Assembly (NCBI RefSeq): GCF_902686445.1
Contig: NC_062226.1
Coordinates: 12,868,001-12,932,000, forward strand
Length of the DNA stretch: 64,000 bases
Origin: Sciurus carolinensis
Lineage: Eukaryota > Chordata > Mammalia > Rodentia > Sciuridae
Direction: 5' to 3'
Below are positions 1-10,575 of this stretch, piece by piece. The translations under genes were made by a program, and so were the position numbers. The notes under the pieces are model-generated. The model saw only the letters and a program-made list of their open reading frames with translations, did not search any database and was not told the DNA's origin. Numbering within the stretch: position 1 is the first letter of the stretch; each line of letters starts with the position of its first letter.

Positions 1-84
1 AAGAGAAATTGACTCAAAGGAGTACTGGGGCAGTGAGTTCCATGTAGCTGGAAGTAATCAAGCCAAGAGCAAATAGCCAAGTGT

Positions 85-235
85 AGTAAAGAAACACCAG
101 ACCTGGGCTCATCAGACTCGGACTCAGTTCTTTGTCGTGTGATCCTGGCCAAGTCACCTAATCTCTCTGAGACCTGGTTTCTTCCTCTCCATAATGGGGA
201 TACCATGTCTTTGCAGGTTGGTTGTGTCATAAAAG
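85..235 (+). repeat. MIR SINE relic
   Basis: The core runs from a degenerate 'agacctgggctc' block through 'gtgatcctggccaagtcacctaa' (positions about 140-160) to a 'ctccataatggggat' segment, the order expected of a forward MIR. It is diverged and truncated at both ends. No gene is associated; 236-556 shows only unassigned sequence. Confidence 0.75.
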
Positions 236-556
236 GTAGCAAAGCAGACCTTGAGGTACACTCATTCCGAGGCATCTCTTGAGTTCCAGGGACATGGCGT
301 ATGCTATTCCATTGATTTTTCATTATTCTGCATGCAGGGCTGCCCCTAACGTTTGTGGCACCCAAGAAAGAGTACAGTTCAGGCCCCAGCCTTCTGCCAG
401 CTCCTCCATCTCTTTCCCCTTCTGGTTCCATCCATCACTGCAGGGGTGGGGACGGCCACTCCAGTTCACATGCCCCAGCCCCGCCTTCCTGCCCCGCCCC
501 CTCCACCCTAGCTCTGGCTGTCCCCGACCTTCCTGCATGACTCCGGGAAAGGTGCC

Positions 557-1002
557 TGTTATGGTTTGGGTCTAAAGTGTCCCCAATGGCTCATATGTTG
601 AAGGCTTTGTTCCCCAATGCAGGAACATTAAAAAGTCAAGATTTGGGGGAGAAATTGGGCCATGAAGGCTCTGACCTTATCAGCGGATTTATCGATCGAG
701 GGATTCATATTTGATGGCCTTATTGAAAGGAAGTGAGGCCTGGGTGGAGGAAGCGGGTTACTGGGGTGTGTCTGGAAAAGGCATAGCGCATCCTGGCTCC
801 TCTCTCTGTTGCTTACACCCTGCTTCTCCTGCCCAGCTTTCCTCTGCCCACCCTTCCACCATGATGTTCCACCTCACCTTAGATCCAAAGCAATGGAGCC
901 AGCCAACTGTTGACTGAAACCTCTAAAACAATGAGCCGAAGTAAACCTTTCCTCTAAGTTATTTTCCTAGGTATTTTTTCTAGATGAAAAGCTAACACGG
1001 CA
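557..1002 (+). repeat. Sciurid MaLR-like LTR, forward copy
   Basis: The segment begins TG ('tgttatggtttggg') and ends CA ('gctaacacggca'). Internal landmarks are 'accatgatgttcc' near 860, 'caatggagccagcc' near 890 and a 'gagccgaagtaaacc' polyadenylation-like block near 932. The same landmarks in the same order recur at 20497-20905 and, inverted, at 25925-26342. The length of about 446 bp suits a solo LTR. I see no flanking internal retroviral sequence and no clear target-site duplication. Whether it is strictly a MaLR LTR or a sciurid family resembling one is inference. Confidence 0.75.
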
Positions 1003-1797
1003 TCAGATGCACCTTTTGCTCTTGGGAAGATGGACACCAGCTGTCTAGGAAGGAAATTCCAGGGTCCTGAGTACCCATAGCAGGTGTCCAGAGGGCATGG
1101 GGCATGGGTTCCGTGCGGGCAGTCTCTTCGGCCTCAAGGATGTCTGCCCCTTAGGAGGAAAGAGCCACCAGAGTTGGGCTGGAGTGGGCTACTCTGAAGT
1201 ACAGGGCCTGGGCCATGCCCCACTGCTGGATCTAAGCACAGTTATTTCTGCTGGACTCCTAAGTGGTGGTGGGTACTTACAGTTGCTTTGCCTGTGCCCA
1301 GCCATGCACTGTTCTAGGCATCAGCGGCAGTCTGAGAGCAAGGGTACAGAGCCAGGAAAGCAAGGGGAGAGGGGAAGGGTGGGCTCCTCCTGGGTCCGCA
1401 TCTCACTTCCATGGTGGTGGAGGGAGTCTTTGGGCAGGGTGTCAAGATAAGAGTCCCTGGACAGTGGCAGAGGAACTTCTTGATTGGGGACTCTCTAGAC
1501 AATGTGAGGAAGAATGGAGAAGCCAAGTTCCTCCCCTGGCACGGGGGCTGGGGTAGGAGACCGTGACAAGCATCAGGCCTCAGCCATCCTGCCTAGAGTA
1601 GAAGATGGAACTACAGCCCTGTTAGAATAGCTGGCCGGGTCACCGTGGTGGCAGGGAGGGCAGAGCTGGGCATCGACTCTGAGATCCCCCTTCCACTGGT
1701 GCTTCTACTCGTCTGCTAACTTCCTGCTGTCAGCACAAGCTGATTGGGGCCTCGTGGGGACACAGGGTAGAGGCCACCCAGGCTGGAGGAGAGGGTG
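1003..1797. other. Unassigned sequence, possible weak L2 at about 1285-1450
   Basis: This stretch is mostly unique. Around 1290-1330 a 'gcactgttctaggcatc' phrase resembles the reverse L2 3' end, but the match is too short to call. Short open frames overlap in several frames without splice-site context. Confidence 0.4.
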
Positions 1798-1798
1798 G

Positions 1799-1920
1799 TT
1801 TCCAAACTTCAGGGGGTGTCAGAATCACCTGGAGGGTTTGGGAAAGCCCAGAGTGCTGAGCCCACCTCCAGAGTGTCTGGCCATTGGCACATCTAACCTG
1901 AGACCAGGGGATGCCCACGC
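1799..1920. repeat. MER5A-like hAT-Charlie MITE relic
   Basis: The phrase 'caaacttcagggggtgtcagaatcacctggaggg' spread over 1803-1837, then 'gctgagcccacctccagagt' at about 1856-1875, follows the MER5A order (caaactt, tcagaatcacctggag, gggccccaccccagag). It is a nonautonomous DNA transposon fragment, truncated on the right. Confidence 0.7.
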
Positions 1921-2199
1921 TGCAGGGCAGGTCCAACACTCGCCTCCTAGCCCCTTCCTGTGTCCGTCCCAGACCACCTGAAGACCCTTCAGCCCCAGCG
2001 GGAGCCAGTGGGACTCATCCAGATGCAGGAGAGGTGGATGGTGCCCCTGGGGAAGGAGACCCCTGAAGAGAGTTCTCTGACGGCCCAGGGAGCAGGATGC
2101 GCTAGTTTAATGGAGCTCTTGTAATGCTTGCGACCCCAGCACCGAAAATAAGTCACACCGGGGCCACCTCGTAAATTCACATTTCTGTCCATCTCTTTC

Positions 2200-2800
2200 C
2201 TGCCTCTGCCTTTCCATGCAGGTTTCGTAAGACAAGTGGAATATTAAATGATCGTAAACCCTAACCTGTAAGGCACAGTCAGAGGCTTTTCAAACAGTTC
2301 TTCTAATGAGAGGAAAAGATTGCAGATTTTCCCCCCTTTTCATTCTCTTCCAGCTGGTTTGCAGGCAAAGTCCTAGATACATTCTTAATTTCCACTCAGC
2401 CTTTCTCTACAGCAGAACAAGTGGTGGGGAAAATTTTTTCTCTAGGCAACAGCAACATTTCTGTCTCATTTGTTTGCTTTTGCACTGTAACGTGGCAGCT
2501 TGTGGGGCTGCTAATTTGAACTTCGGTCCTTCTAGGAATGCATCGTTCATGATCGGTAAATATATCAGGTTGCAGATTTTAGCCACTTAATTATTGAATA
2601 TGGAAATGCTTCTTTGTCTCATGAATATTTTAAAATGGAACAGTAGACAAATTGTATTTTGCTCCCAAATCTCATCGTAGCTCTGAGCCTCTTCACATTT
2701 CAGCATTATCTGATTATCCCACTGTTGTGAGCTCTTTTTTCCCTCTGGGAGTTTGGTAGCTGAGTTACTTTGTTCCAAACCACGGAGAAAGCCAAGACAT
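2200..2800. other. Unique block, possible conserved noncoding sequence
   Basis: No repeat signature is visible. The block is AT-rich with CAG/CAA-rich motifs (about 2445-2460) and non-degraded-looking words such as 'gcactgtaacgtggcagcttg' near 2480. A 94-codon forward frame from 2306 resembles no protein I know. Conservation is a guess from sequence texture. Confidence 0.25.
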
Positions 2801-2914
2801 TTACAGGGAATGGGTCACAAACACCATCCTCATGCCATTTAATTTGTCCTTGAATCTACAAATGTCCTTGTTGGAAATGGAACTTGAAGCAAAAACTTTT
2901 ATAGGGGATATAAC

Positions 2915-3165
2915 CTCATGTAGTGCAAAAGACAAGGACTCTGGAGTCCAGTGGACTTGGGTTTGAACTTGACTCTTCCTCTTGCTCTCTGTGAAATTTG
3001 GGGCCTTTAACTTCTCTGAGTCTCGGTTTCTTCATCAGTAAAATGTGAATAATAGTAATAGGTACTTAATAGGATTATTGTGATCATTAAATGAATTACA
3101 GTACTTAACATATAGCATACTGCCCAGACATGGTAAGCATTTAATAGGTGGTAGTTATTTTATAA
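2915..3165 (+). repeat. MIR SINE relic, nearly full length
   Basis: All MIR landmarks are in order: 'ggactctggagtcc' (about 2937), 'gggtttgaac' (2960), 'ctctgagtctcggtttcttcatc' (3015), 'gtaaaatgtgaataatagtaat' (3038), then 'attaaatgaatta' and 'taagcatttaatagg' (to 3150). A second MIR or L2 tail ('cacagtgctgagcacaaag', 'attcaataaatg') follows at 3200-3240 and ends in an ATT-rich run. Confidence 0.9.
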
Positions 3166-3299
3166 TTATCCTTATTGTTTCTATTATAGAAAGTCCCTAT
3201 CACAGTGCTGAGCACAAAGAAATTCAATAAATGAAAATTATTATTATTACTATCATTAACATCATTACCATTCTTACAAAAGGACATATATTAAAATAT

Positions 3300-3576
3300 A
3301 GTTGTCCCTTGGAATCTGTGGGAGATGTGGTTTCTCCACAGTACCAGAATCTGTGGATGCTTATGTCCTGAATGGTGAACTATTTGCATGAAATGTACAG
3401 ACATCCTCCTGTATACTTTAAATCACCATAGATTGCTTAGAGTATCTAGTACAATGTAAATGCTATGTAAATACTTGTTATACTATATTGTTTAGGGAAT
3501 AATGACCAACAAGTCATCTCTAAAAATTCGGTACAGATGTAATCTTTTTTTTCCCCTCAATACAGAAGGCCAACTG
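3300..3576 (+). mobile_element. Tigger/pogo-like nonautonomous DNA transposon (MER8-like)
   Basis: The left end 'gttgtcccttgg' and the right end 'aaggccaactg' (3566-3576) are imperfect inverted repeats of a 'cagttggccct' terminus. Inside are 'atctgtgggaga', 'ctgtggatgct', 'catcctcctgtatactttaaatca' and 'acaatgtaaatgctatgtaaata' (3453-3475), in the order of a Tigger-type MITE. It has no coding capacity. The exact subfamily is not certain. Confidence 0.8.
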
Positions 3577-4500
3577 GAAAGTTTTCTACCATGTAAATTG
3601 TTTTTTTTTTTTTTAAGTTTATTATCATAGGAACTTATATAAGTAAATGGAAAGTTTAATGAAGTTCAGCAAGACTGAAGTAAATCAACAGTGCTCATAT
3701 AAATAGTTTAATTAAGATAATCCCTGATGCAAAACATTTGTTCAATTTGCACCTCAAATTGAAAATGGGTTCCATAGATTTTCATGAACTTCTCCTCTGT
3801 TGTGCCACAGGGACAGGCACCTCAAATAAGAGCAGTCTTCTCGTGGAAAAGCAGCTCTGACCACCGGAGGAGACTTGGCTGGGATCAAGGTCCTGTGCTG
3901 AGTGTCCACCCAGCCGAGATCACTTCACACTTGACCTTGGGCAGGTCCCCGCACTTCCTGGGCTGTGTGTTGTTCGTCAGTAGAGCCTGCTATGTTGTGA
4001 AAGTCCTGTGATTCTACAAGTGCATGTGATTTATTCCTTTTAAAAAGAGAGATATTCAATATAAAAAGGAAGATGTTATCATCTGGAAACTCTTAGGCTC
4101 TGCAAATTTCTCCCATTGCTTTTAAACCCCCAGGTATTAGTCGCCAGATATTTGAGGGCGGCTTAATTGGAAGTTGTATTTATCATCCAGAGTGTCTGTG
4201 CTTTTGCAAAATGTGTTTCTGACAGTCTCTCACCGTCCAGCCTCCTGCTTCCAACCCGAATGATTTGCTTCTCCGTCGCATTCAGAGAAGCACTTCAGTT
4301 CTGGTTGTAAACGTTAATTAGTTTGAAGAAGGGAAACAAGATTGCGTTTCTTAAAATAGTTCTGGATACAGCAGGCCGATTTCTGGTGCTCTCATAATCT
4401 GGCTGCTTCGTAAGGGTGACATTACGAGGCTTCGTGTTTATCCTCTGCCCAAGATAGTGGTTAGCATCTTTGAAATCGGTAAACCGGGGCTCGCAATTGG
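3577..4500. other. Unique AT-rich stretch with T15 tract
   Basis: A homopolymer T run sits at 3601-3615. From about 4020 to 4480 the sequence is unique, contains palindromic words ('cgtaagggtgacattacgaggcttcg' spans about 4409-4434) and no repeat I recognise. It could be conserved noncoding DNA. A 75-codon frame at 3784-4011 has no recognisable product. Confidence 0.3.
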
Positions 4501-4504
4501 GGGA

Positions 4505-4690
4505 CAGAACGGTGCTTGGCTGCTCGTAGCCCAGTGCCTCCCCGGTTTGAATCTTAGCTCTTGCTTCTACCAGTTATAGACATCTTTCCTCTGGTCGTGG
4601 AAGTCTGTGGCCTCAGCTGTGACAGAATGATAATGTTGAAGATGTGATATCAGTGAGGGAACCGGCAAGTGTCACCAAGGACCATGCGCT
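4505..4690 (+). repeat. MIR SINE relic
   Basis: 'gtttgaatcttagctcttgcttctaccagttataga' across 4546-4581 and 'gtctgtggcctcagctgtgacagaatgataatg' across 4604-4636 give the MIR box-B and core order. It is diverged. Confidence 0.7.
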
Positions 4691-4711
4691 ATAAGAAAGG
4701 GTAGGAACACT

Positions 4712-4795
4712 AGTGTGGGGAGACCCTGGTCTCAACCCTGGCTCTGCCACCAACTGGTGCCTTGGTCACACACCGTGGGCAATGTGCCCATTGGT
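4712..4795 (+). repeat. Short MIR fragment
   Basis: 'gaccctggtctcaaccctggctctgccaccaactgg' (about 4722-4757) matches the MIR box-B/core junction only. It lies about 40 bp downstream of the preceding MIR and may belong to a second insertion. Confidence 0.55.
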
Positions 4796-5954
4796 GCCCA
4801 TGGATAATTCAGCATGACTCCCCTGCCCAGCTGTGGAGGGTGGGCCTTGTTCATCTCCGCAGCAAGGGGCTTGAGCTCCACTGCTGAGGATCCTTTCTGT
4901 CCTAAGATTCTGTCAGTTCCGTTACTAACCATGACAGAAGTCTCTGACTGTTACACAGCGTGCATTTTAGGAGAACTTCAGCAGCAGGCAAGTCCCTGGA
5001 TGGTTCCAAATTCTAGAGGACTCAAAAATAGTTGCTTACTTTGTGAGTGCGGTTACATCCCACATAAGGGTTGTTGGCTTTTTGGTTTGGCTCTTTATGA
5101 TGGGATTTGAGAGGGAGGGTGTAGAAGTCTGCGTACAGGGGTTCTTGGATCCTGCCAAGGGAAATGCCTTGGTTAAATTTCTATTCTAGGCACTTGTTGG
5201 CATTCAGATCACTTTATATTGTGCCTTAGATTAAGACCTAAGGATTGGTGGGTGCATGGCATCCTCTTCTTTTGTGATATGTCCATTCAAACTTGTATTT
5301 TCTCCTGGTTTGTTTACATTTAAGTCATTTGGGTGACATCACTCCTCTTCTTCTTTTCTCCTCCTTAAACTATGTGTATCTCTGAATTAAAAGAATAACA
5401 CTTGGTATGTCGCAACAGCGTATGGGACTATTTACACACATTGCCTCCATTTGCACTTCTTTTCTTCTGGAAAGAGCCCCACTTCTTCCTGAGCTTTTTC
5501 TGTAAAGTGGAGGTCATACTAGGATCGTGGAAAGAGGCCCAATAAGGAGCCCTGTCTTCCACCTTGGATCTGAGTAACAATAAGGCAAAGGAATAAAGAA
5601 GAGATAAAATGTCACGGTCATTATGGTGAGGTTGGAGAATATGTCACGTCTGTGGCCAAACGTGTTTCCTGACGCTGGATCCAGAGACTCAGGCAGCCAG
5701 CCACTCCCCCGTACCCCACTGGCAGGATTCAAGATGGCGGGGAACCAGGGGCAGCCCTGTGAGCAGCAGAAATGAGGAGGAAGGAGGAGAAGGGGCTGAG
5801 CTGCCTGTGCCCAGGTTTTCCCTCCAGACACCAATCGCAAAGGCGTTCCAGCTCCTTGTGGGGAAAGGAGCTTGTGACAGGCCAGAACTGTGCTGATGCA
5901 CAGGTACAAAGGGTAGGGACAGAGTGCCCACTCCTAAAACAGAAGCAGAGTAAC
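4796..5954. other. Unassigned unique sequence
   Basis: No interspersed repeat is recognisable. The longest open frame (5514-5909, minus, 131 codons) lacks a known motif, and adjacent frames are open to similar lengths, as expected of chance frames. A CT-rich patch lies at about 5341-5370. Confidence 0.4.
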
Positions 5955-6165
5955 TAGAGCGGAAGGCTATGCTTCAAGTCTAACAGACCCAGGTTCAAAT
6001 CCTGGTCCTCCTCCTTAATGCTGCGTGATCCCAGAGGACTCTCTCTACCTTCACTTAACCACCTGTGAAAGAGAGAGAATCATTGGTCCTTGTGAAAAGT
6101 TAAGTGAGATAACACATTAAAAATGTCAGGCACATGGAAGTGCTCAATGCGTAAAAGAAGGTCAA
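5955..6165 (+). repeat. MIR SINE relic
   Basis: 'cccaggttcaaatcctggtcctcctcc' (5988-6014) is a well-kept tRNA-like B box. It is followed by a decayed 'gtgatcc' and 'acttaaccacctgtg' core, then 'gttaagtgagataacac' and 'caggcacatggaagtgctcaatg' (to about 6150). Near full length. Confidence 0.85.
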
Positions 6166-6169
6166 ATGA

Positions 6170-7020
6170 GACTGCATATGTAATTGTCCTCTGAAAATTT
6201 TACAGATTTATATAAATTGCATTATATAAACAGAAAATATTATTTATGGAGGTGACTTTAGCACAATCTCAAATTCTACTTGCTATGCAGTTTTGTCAGA
6301 GCTCCCAGTTTCTGTTTATTTAAATAGCCGGGGGTACGTGGCGGCTTGTTATGTGTCTCTTTCCTATCAGCTCTTACAAAGGAGATCCACAAACCAGAAG
6401 GAAAAAAAAAAAAAAAAGGAAAGGAAATTAATAAGAAACTAGCGTGCATCAGAATGACCGTCCCTCTGATTCCAGCTATTTTTGTAGATTATCCTGGAAG
6501 CTGTCATGTAATTCTGTAGCCACCATTAAAAAGTATTCACTCCATTTAATTTATGCTGCGAAATCATTAGTGGGAACTTGACACAGGCCTAGTGTGTTCA
6601 TAAGCTGATATTCTGCCATTGGGCTTCAAGGGACAGTTCCCCTTGCCAGAGGCAGCCCTTGAAGTACTCTCAAGAAAAAAACGAAGGGGGTGGACATGCT
6701 GGCTTTCCTATGCTCCTCTTGTCCTTCCTGTCACCGTCGCCATCACATTTATGGAGGGCTCCCGTGGCCAGAACTCTCTGGTTTAATTTGACCAGAGCCA
6801 TCAGGTACTGATGTCTGCAGAGTCAGCCCCTGAGCCAGGCTGGGCTCATTCCACGGTGCATCTTGTCTTCGCTGGATGCCAAGGTGACAAACTTCTCAAC
6901 GCCAGGAGGAGGCTCTGAAAGACCCTCGAAGCTTTCATGGCACTGACATTTAGCATTGAGCAGAGCCGCCCTTTTCTTGGCAATTATTACTGCTAACGTC
7001 TAGTTCCAGGCCCCATTTTT
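6170..7020. other. Unique sequence, possible conserved noncoding block at 6180-6600
   Basis: 6180-6380 is AT-rich and looks undegraded ('tataaattgcattatataaaca', 'tttatttaaatagccggggg'). An A16 tract lies near 6402-6417. No repeat family or reading frame is evident. Confidence 0.3.
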
Positions 7021-7024
7021 CATA

Positions 7025-7135
7025 GCGTTTGTTTTCCTCCCGCGAGCGAGTGCTTAAGCCCTGAGCGGCGAGGTTCTCGGAAAGATCCACGCGGCATCAT
7101 CTGTTCCCGGGTAGCCTCCGCCTGGCTCTGCCCAG
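7025..7135. other. Small CpG cluster
   Basis: About eleven CpGs fall in roughly 110 bp ('cccgcgagcgag' near 7039, 'gagcggcgagg' near 7062, 'cacgcggc' near 7088, 'cccggg' near 7106) in otherwise CpG-poor surroundings. It is too short for a classical CpG island. Promoter or enhancer activity is speculation. Confidence 0.35.
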
Positions 7136-7167
7136 GGCCACTAGCTCTGCGCACTCTAGACTCCAGG

Positions 7168-7585
7168 TGTATTTGCCAGAGTTCCACTATTGTGACAAAC
7201 GCCTGAGGTAATCAACTCGGAAGAGGAAAGGTTTCTCTTGGCTCACGGTTTCAGTCCATGGAAGTAAGATGTTGACCCAGAAGGAAACTGAATTTGGTTT
7301 CTCATCATAACTTAGCCACTGGCCCCATTGCTGGGGGGCTGGTGGCAGCACAGCATGGTAGGGTGTACAGTGGAGGAAGCTGGTCACGCTGGTCACCTCG
7401 TGGTGGCCAAGAAGCAGAGAGAGAGGAGCAGGAGGGGCTCGGGTCCCAGTATTCCCTTCCAGGGCACAGTGACCCGACTTCCTCCTACTGGGTCTCCCCT
7501 TAACGGTTCCACTACCTCCCAACAGCACCAAGCTGAATGCCAAGCCTTTAACACACAGGCCTTTGTGTGTTACTATAGAACCGGG
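7168..7585 (-). repeat. Sciurid MaLR-like LTR, reverse copy
   Basis: The segment opens 'tgtatttgcc...attgtgacaaacgcctgagg' and continues with 'ggtttctcttggctcacggtttcagtccatgg' (7229-7260), 'gtggtggccaagaagcagagagag' (7401-7424), 'cgacttcctcctactgggtctccccttaacggttccac' (about 7474-7511) and 'ggcctttgtg' (7558). This is the inverse order of the 13385-13757 copy and parallels 50638-50979. The right end is approximate. Confidence 0.75.
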
Positions 7586-7659
7586 TTTTGAAGATATGAA
7601 TAAATTGGAATTTCATTGACTTCTAAAAAAAACTTAGAACCCCCTACCCTTTGCCAGGC

Positions 7660-7755
7660 CCAGGAAGGGAGTATTAAGTCATAGTACCTATCTTGCTTGG
7701 TTGAGGTAAAAAGTGCCCACAACAGTGTCTGGCCACGGCGAGCACTCAGGATGCG
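7660..7755 (+). repeat. MIR 3' fragment
   Basis: 'aagtcatagtacctatcttgcttggttgagg' and 'caacagtgtctggc' (about 7719-7732) correspond to the MIR 3' half ('agtacctacctcatagggttgttgtgagg ... cagtgcctggc'). Confidence 0.6.
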
Positions 7756-8257
7756 TGGCCGTACTTCACTCATGGCCTCCGGGAGCTCTCCACTTGCTAG
7801 TAGATGTTTCCCATCCAGTGTCATTTGGTAGATACGCCAGTAGAGGTGCAGAGCATGGGACAGATAGAACCAAGTCTTCGGTGAAGAGTCACTGGGAAAG
7901 ATTACCCCCAACAAGTCCTAACAAATGAGGAGGAGCCAACTCAGACCAAGACAGATTGGGCTGGGGAAGACTGGCAGAACGGGAAGAACCAGGGACACAG
8001 GACATGTCACAGGGGGCAGAGAAGGCTTGGAGGACTAGTAACTGTGGGAAGGTTCTCTCAGGGAAGGGGGGTACATGTATTCAAGATGGCTCTGGAGGGA
8101 AGAGCAAAGACTGACAGAATTTACCAGAGGGCAGATTTGGGATAAATATTAGAAAAAAATTTCTAATAATCTAAAATTTTTCTAAAAGTAGAACGGGGCT
8201 ACCTCAGGACATAGCAGGCTTGCTTTTTCTGGCACTGGAGGGGCCAAGCAGAGCTGA
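7756..8257. other. Unassigned sequence
   Basis: There is a G/A-rich stretch at 7950-8120 that could be a decayed reverse L2 ('ggacatgtcacagggggcagagaagg'), but the agreement is too loose to call. An AT-rich block follows at 8130-8190. Confidence 0.35.
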
Positions 8258-8261
8258 TGGT

Positions 8262-8375
8262 TGAGGAGAGAGGGCCCAGACTTTGGCACCAGAGACCCAG
8301 GTTCAAATCAAACTCGTGTCCCTGTTGCGAGACCACAGACCCGTCACTTGGCTCATGGGAATCTCCGTTTCTCAA
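8262..8375 (+). repeat. MIR SINE relic
   Basis: 'ccagactttggcaccagagacccaggttcaaatc' (8277-8310) gives the 5' box region. A degraded 'gaccacagacccgtcacttggc' core and 'ctccgtttctc' follow. Confidence 0.7.
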
Positions 8376-9040
8376 GGGAATCAATCCAAGTGTGAAAGTG
8401 CTTCGTAAACGAGGAAACATCGCGTCAAATGTTAATTATTCTGCTCATTGTTATTTCACTGTAGTTACTGGTGAACATGTCTTAGCTGTCCCATTAATTT
8501 GTCTTGGATTCCCTAGAGTTCTTAGCTTAATGCCATCACATAATAGTAAATGTTTATTGAAGGAAATAATTAACAAATCAATGATTTTCCTCCAAAATTG
8601 GCCCTGAAGGTTGAACTTGGGTCTTATCCCAAGCCTGGTATATAATAGTCTCCAAAATTCACTCAGATGCCCCGAGTGAATGAGGAAGGATTTAAATACA
8701 TAATCACTGCTAATGTGACAGTTATGGGTTGATCAGCACTTCACTTGTATTCCACCTAATCCTGCACACGGTCTTGTGAGATGATTCCAAAAGGTGACCT
8801 CACTCTGGATTATACTGGAGATGCCAGCACTACATGAGGGGAGGCCCAGCGGGCCCATGAGTCATTTTCACCTCCAGGATCCCACATTTCTCACGAAGTG
8901 GTTCTCAGACAGGGTGGACGTTACTCAATGAACAGAAGCTGCTGCAGAGAGTTGCTATGATTTGCTAATTACAGAAACATACCTAAAATTTTCATTTTTT
9001 CCATCATCCTAATGTGGAAGCTCAGGTTATTTATTTTACT
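8376..9040. other. Unassigned; possible MIR3/L2 trace at 8735-8870
   Basis: Positions 8740-8800 ('cacctaatcctgcacacggtcttgtgagatgatt') resemble the reverse-strand MIR3/L2 phrase 'taatcctcacaa...ctatgaggta'. The rest is unique, AT-rich sequence. Confidence 0.4.
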
Positions 9041-9044
9041 ATTT

Positions 9045-9260
9045 TTTTATTGTTTGCTCTATGTAGTTATACATGACAGCAGAATGCATTTCCACTCATC
9101 GTACACAGATGGAGTACAACTTTCATTTCTCTGCTTCTACACAACATAGAGTCACACCATTTGTGTAATCATACACGCATGCAGGGTAATGATGTTTGTC
9201 TCGTTCCACCATCTTTCCCACCCCCCAGTCCCCCCTCCCCTCATTTCCCTTTATTTTTTG
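9045..9260. repeat. Sciurid-typical interspersed repeat (probably L1-related)
   Basis: The run 'tacatgacagcagaatgcatttcc' (9070-9093), 'tacaactttcatttctctgcttctacacaac' (9115-9145), 'agagtcacaccatttgtgtaatcatacac' and 'gggtaatgatgtttgtctcgttccaccatctttccc' (9184-9219) is one I recognise as very frequent in ground-squirrel and marmot sequence. It is followed by a C-rich tail. I am unsure whether it is an L1 3' UTR or another family. Its first section recurs at about 36410-36455. Confidence 0.65.
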
Positions 9261-9367
9261 AATTTTTTGGTAAATATCGAATAAATGAATATCAGAGCTT
9301 AAGTCAATGACAATTTTCTCCCTACCAGAAGTATTTCCATTTCTCAAGACAGAGAGCAGCCCCATCG

Positions 9368-9640
9368 CTATGGTTCTGGTGCCAGTGCTGTGTTCTGGTT
9401 ATTAATGCAGGAAATGACTGCAGCTTTCTAAGCCTCAACCTTCTCCTCTGTAAAATGGGGGGGGGGACTGTAGCTACTTCATAAAGTTATCAAGAGGATT
9501 AAATGAGATAATGCAACTAAGGGTCCCAGATGGGGCTCGGTATGCAATCATTCAGTAAGTGGCAGGTACGCACCACGTCTGAGAATATCTAGCTCAGTGC
9601 CTGGTCATAAAGTAAGCACTCAGTTGCCGGGAGTTTCCTT
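9368..9640 (+). repeat. MIR SINE relic plus a second MIR/L2 tail
   Basis: 'aagcctcaaccttctcctctgtaaaatgggg' (9430-9460), then 'agttatcaagaggattaaatgagataatgc' (9486-9515), is the MIR core and 3' end. It contains a G10 run at about 9457-9466. A second tail, 'agctcagtgcctggtcataaagtaagcactcagt', occupies 9591-9624. Confidence 0.8.
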
Positions 9641-10435
9641 TATTCTTTTTCAATTCACAACCTCCTTCCGTCTTCTAAATGCACTGCACCAGCCATAACT
9701 GGACTTGATAGCTATGGAGCCAAGCTGATAGCGGAACCATGCTGGGAGGAGAAATGTCACAGTCCTTTGTTCCGTAAAGCTGAGCTCCGTGGTGGTACTG
9801 ATCAGGGGGTGAGTGACTTCCGCTAGTGTCTCTGTCATTCTGTAACAGGGGGCTCCCGCGCAGCATTCCAGCGTTGGAACTCAAGGCGTGAAGGCAGCTC
9901 AGGCAGACGGCTGCCAGGCAGCTCCTTTCCGGGAACATCTCCTCTTGTGCTCTCGTGGAGGAGACAGGGAGCCCCTCTGGAGATCTTGTTCACTCTTGCG
10001 TTTTCCCCTTTCCCTGTCACTAAGTGACTTTGAGTCAAATGCACACAGCCAGTAGCAGGCGTGCAAAAAGCATCTGCACCCATGTGGCATCTTGATCAAA
10101 ATTACAGATGTATACTTTCCACATACTTGGGATTTATCTCTCCAGATTCTCAAACCCTTTCAATACCGTTTGGAGTTGAGATCTTTCTAGAGTGCGTTTT
10201 ATACCTGTTCCTGAAATTAAGGAAACATAATTTGACTTCTTCTCCCCCTTTTCTTGGCGCCTTGGAATTAAGAGGTGTGCTGGTAAACTGGCTTCCGACA
10301 AAGCACCACACCCCCGGTGTGTCAGTGCTGATGTGGTTCCACGGTGCAAATACTGCCACAACCAACTTCAAGCTCTCAGGGATTTTGAGCAGCAAGCTTG
10401 GAAGGTTCCTGAATAATCCAGGCAGCTTGAAAGGA
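9641..10435. other. Unassigned sequence carrying a 189-codon chance frame
   Basis: The open frame 10061-10630 on the plus strand is among the longest in the window. It runs into a MIR-like segment at its 3' end and contains no motif I recognise. Overlapping minus-strand frames (10150-10443, 10134-10361) are also open, so coding is unlikely. Confidence 0.4.
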
Positions 10436-10437
10436 AG

Positions 10438-10575
10438 CAGCATGGCCTCTCATTTCGACATGGGACTGCTGGGTTACCTGGGAGAGGACCCTGACCCTGA
10501 GTTGCTTTCTATAAACTGGGGTAAAAATTACCACACTAGGAATGAGGGCGGACTAGATTGGGTGGCATACTATGC
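10438..10575 (+). repeat. Probable MIR SINE relic
   Basis: 'agcatggcctctcatttcgacatgggactgctgggttacctgggagaggaccctgaccctgagttgctttctataaactgggg' (read as successive short words over 10438-10521) keeps MIR spacing between the 5' box, the core and the 'tgtaaaatgggg' equivalent. Agreement is weak. Confidence 0.45.
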
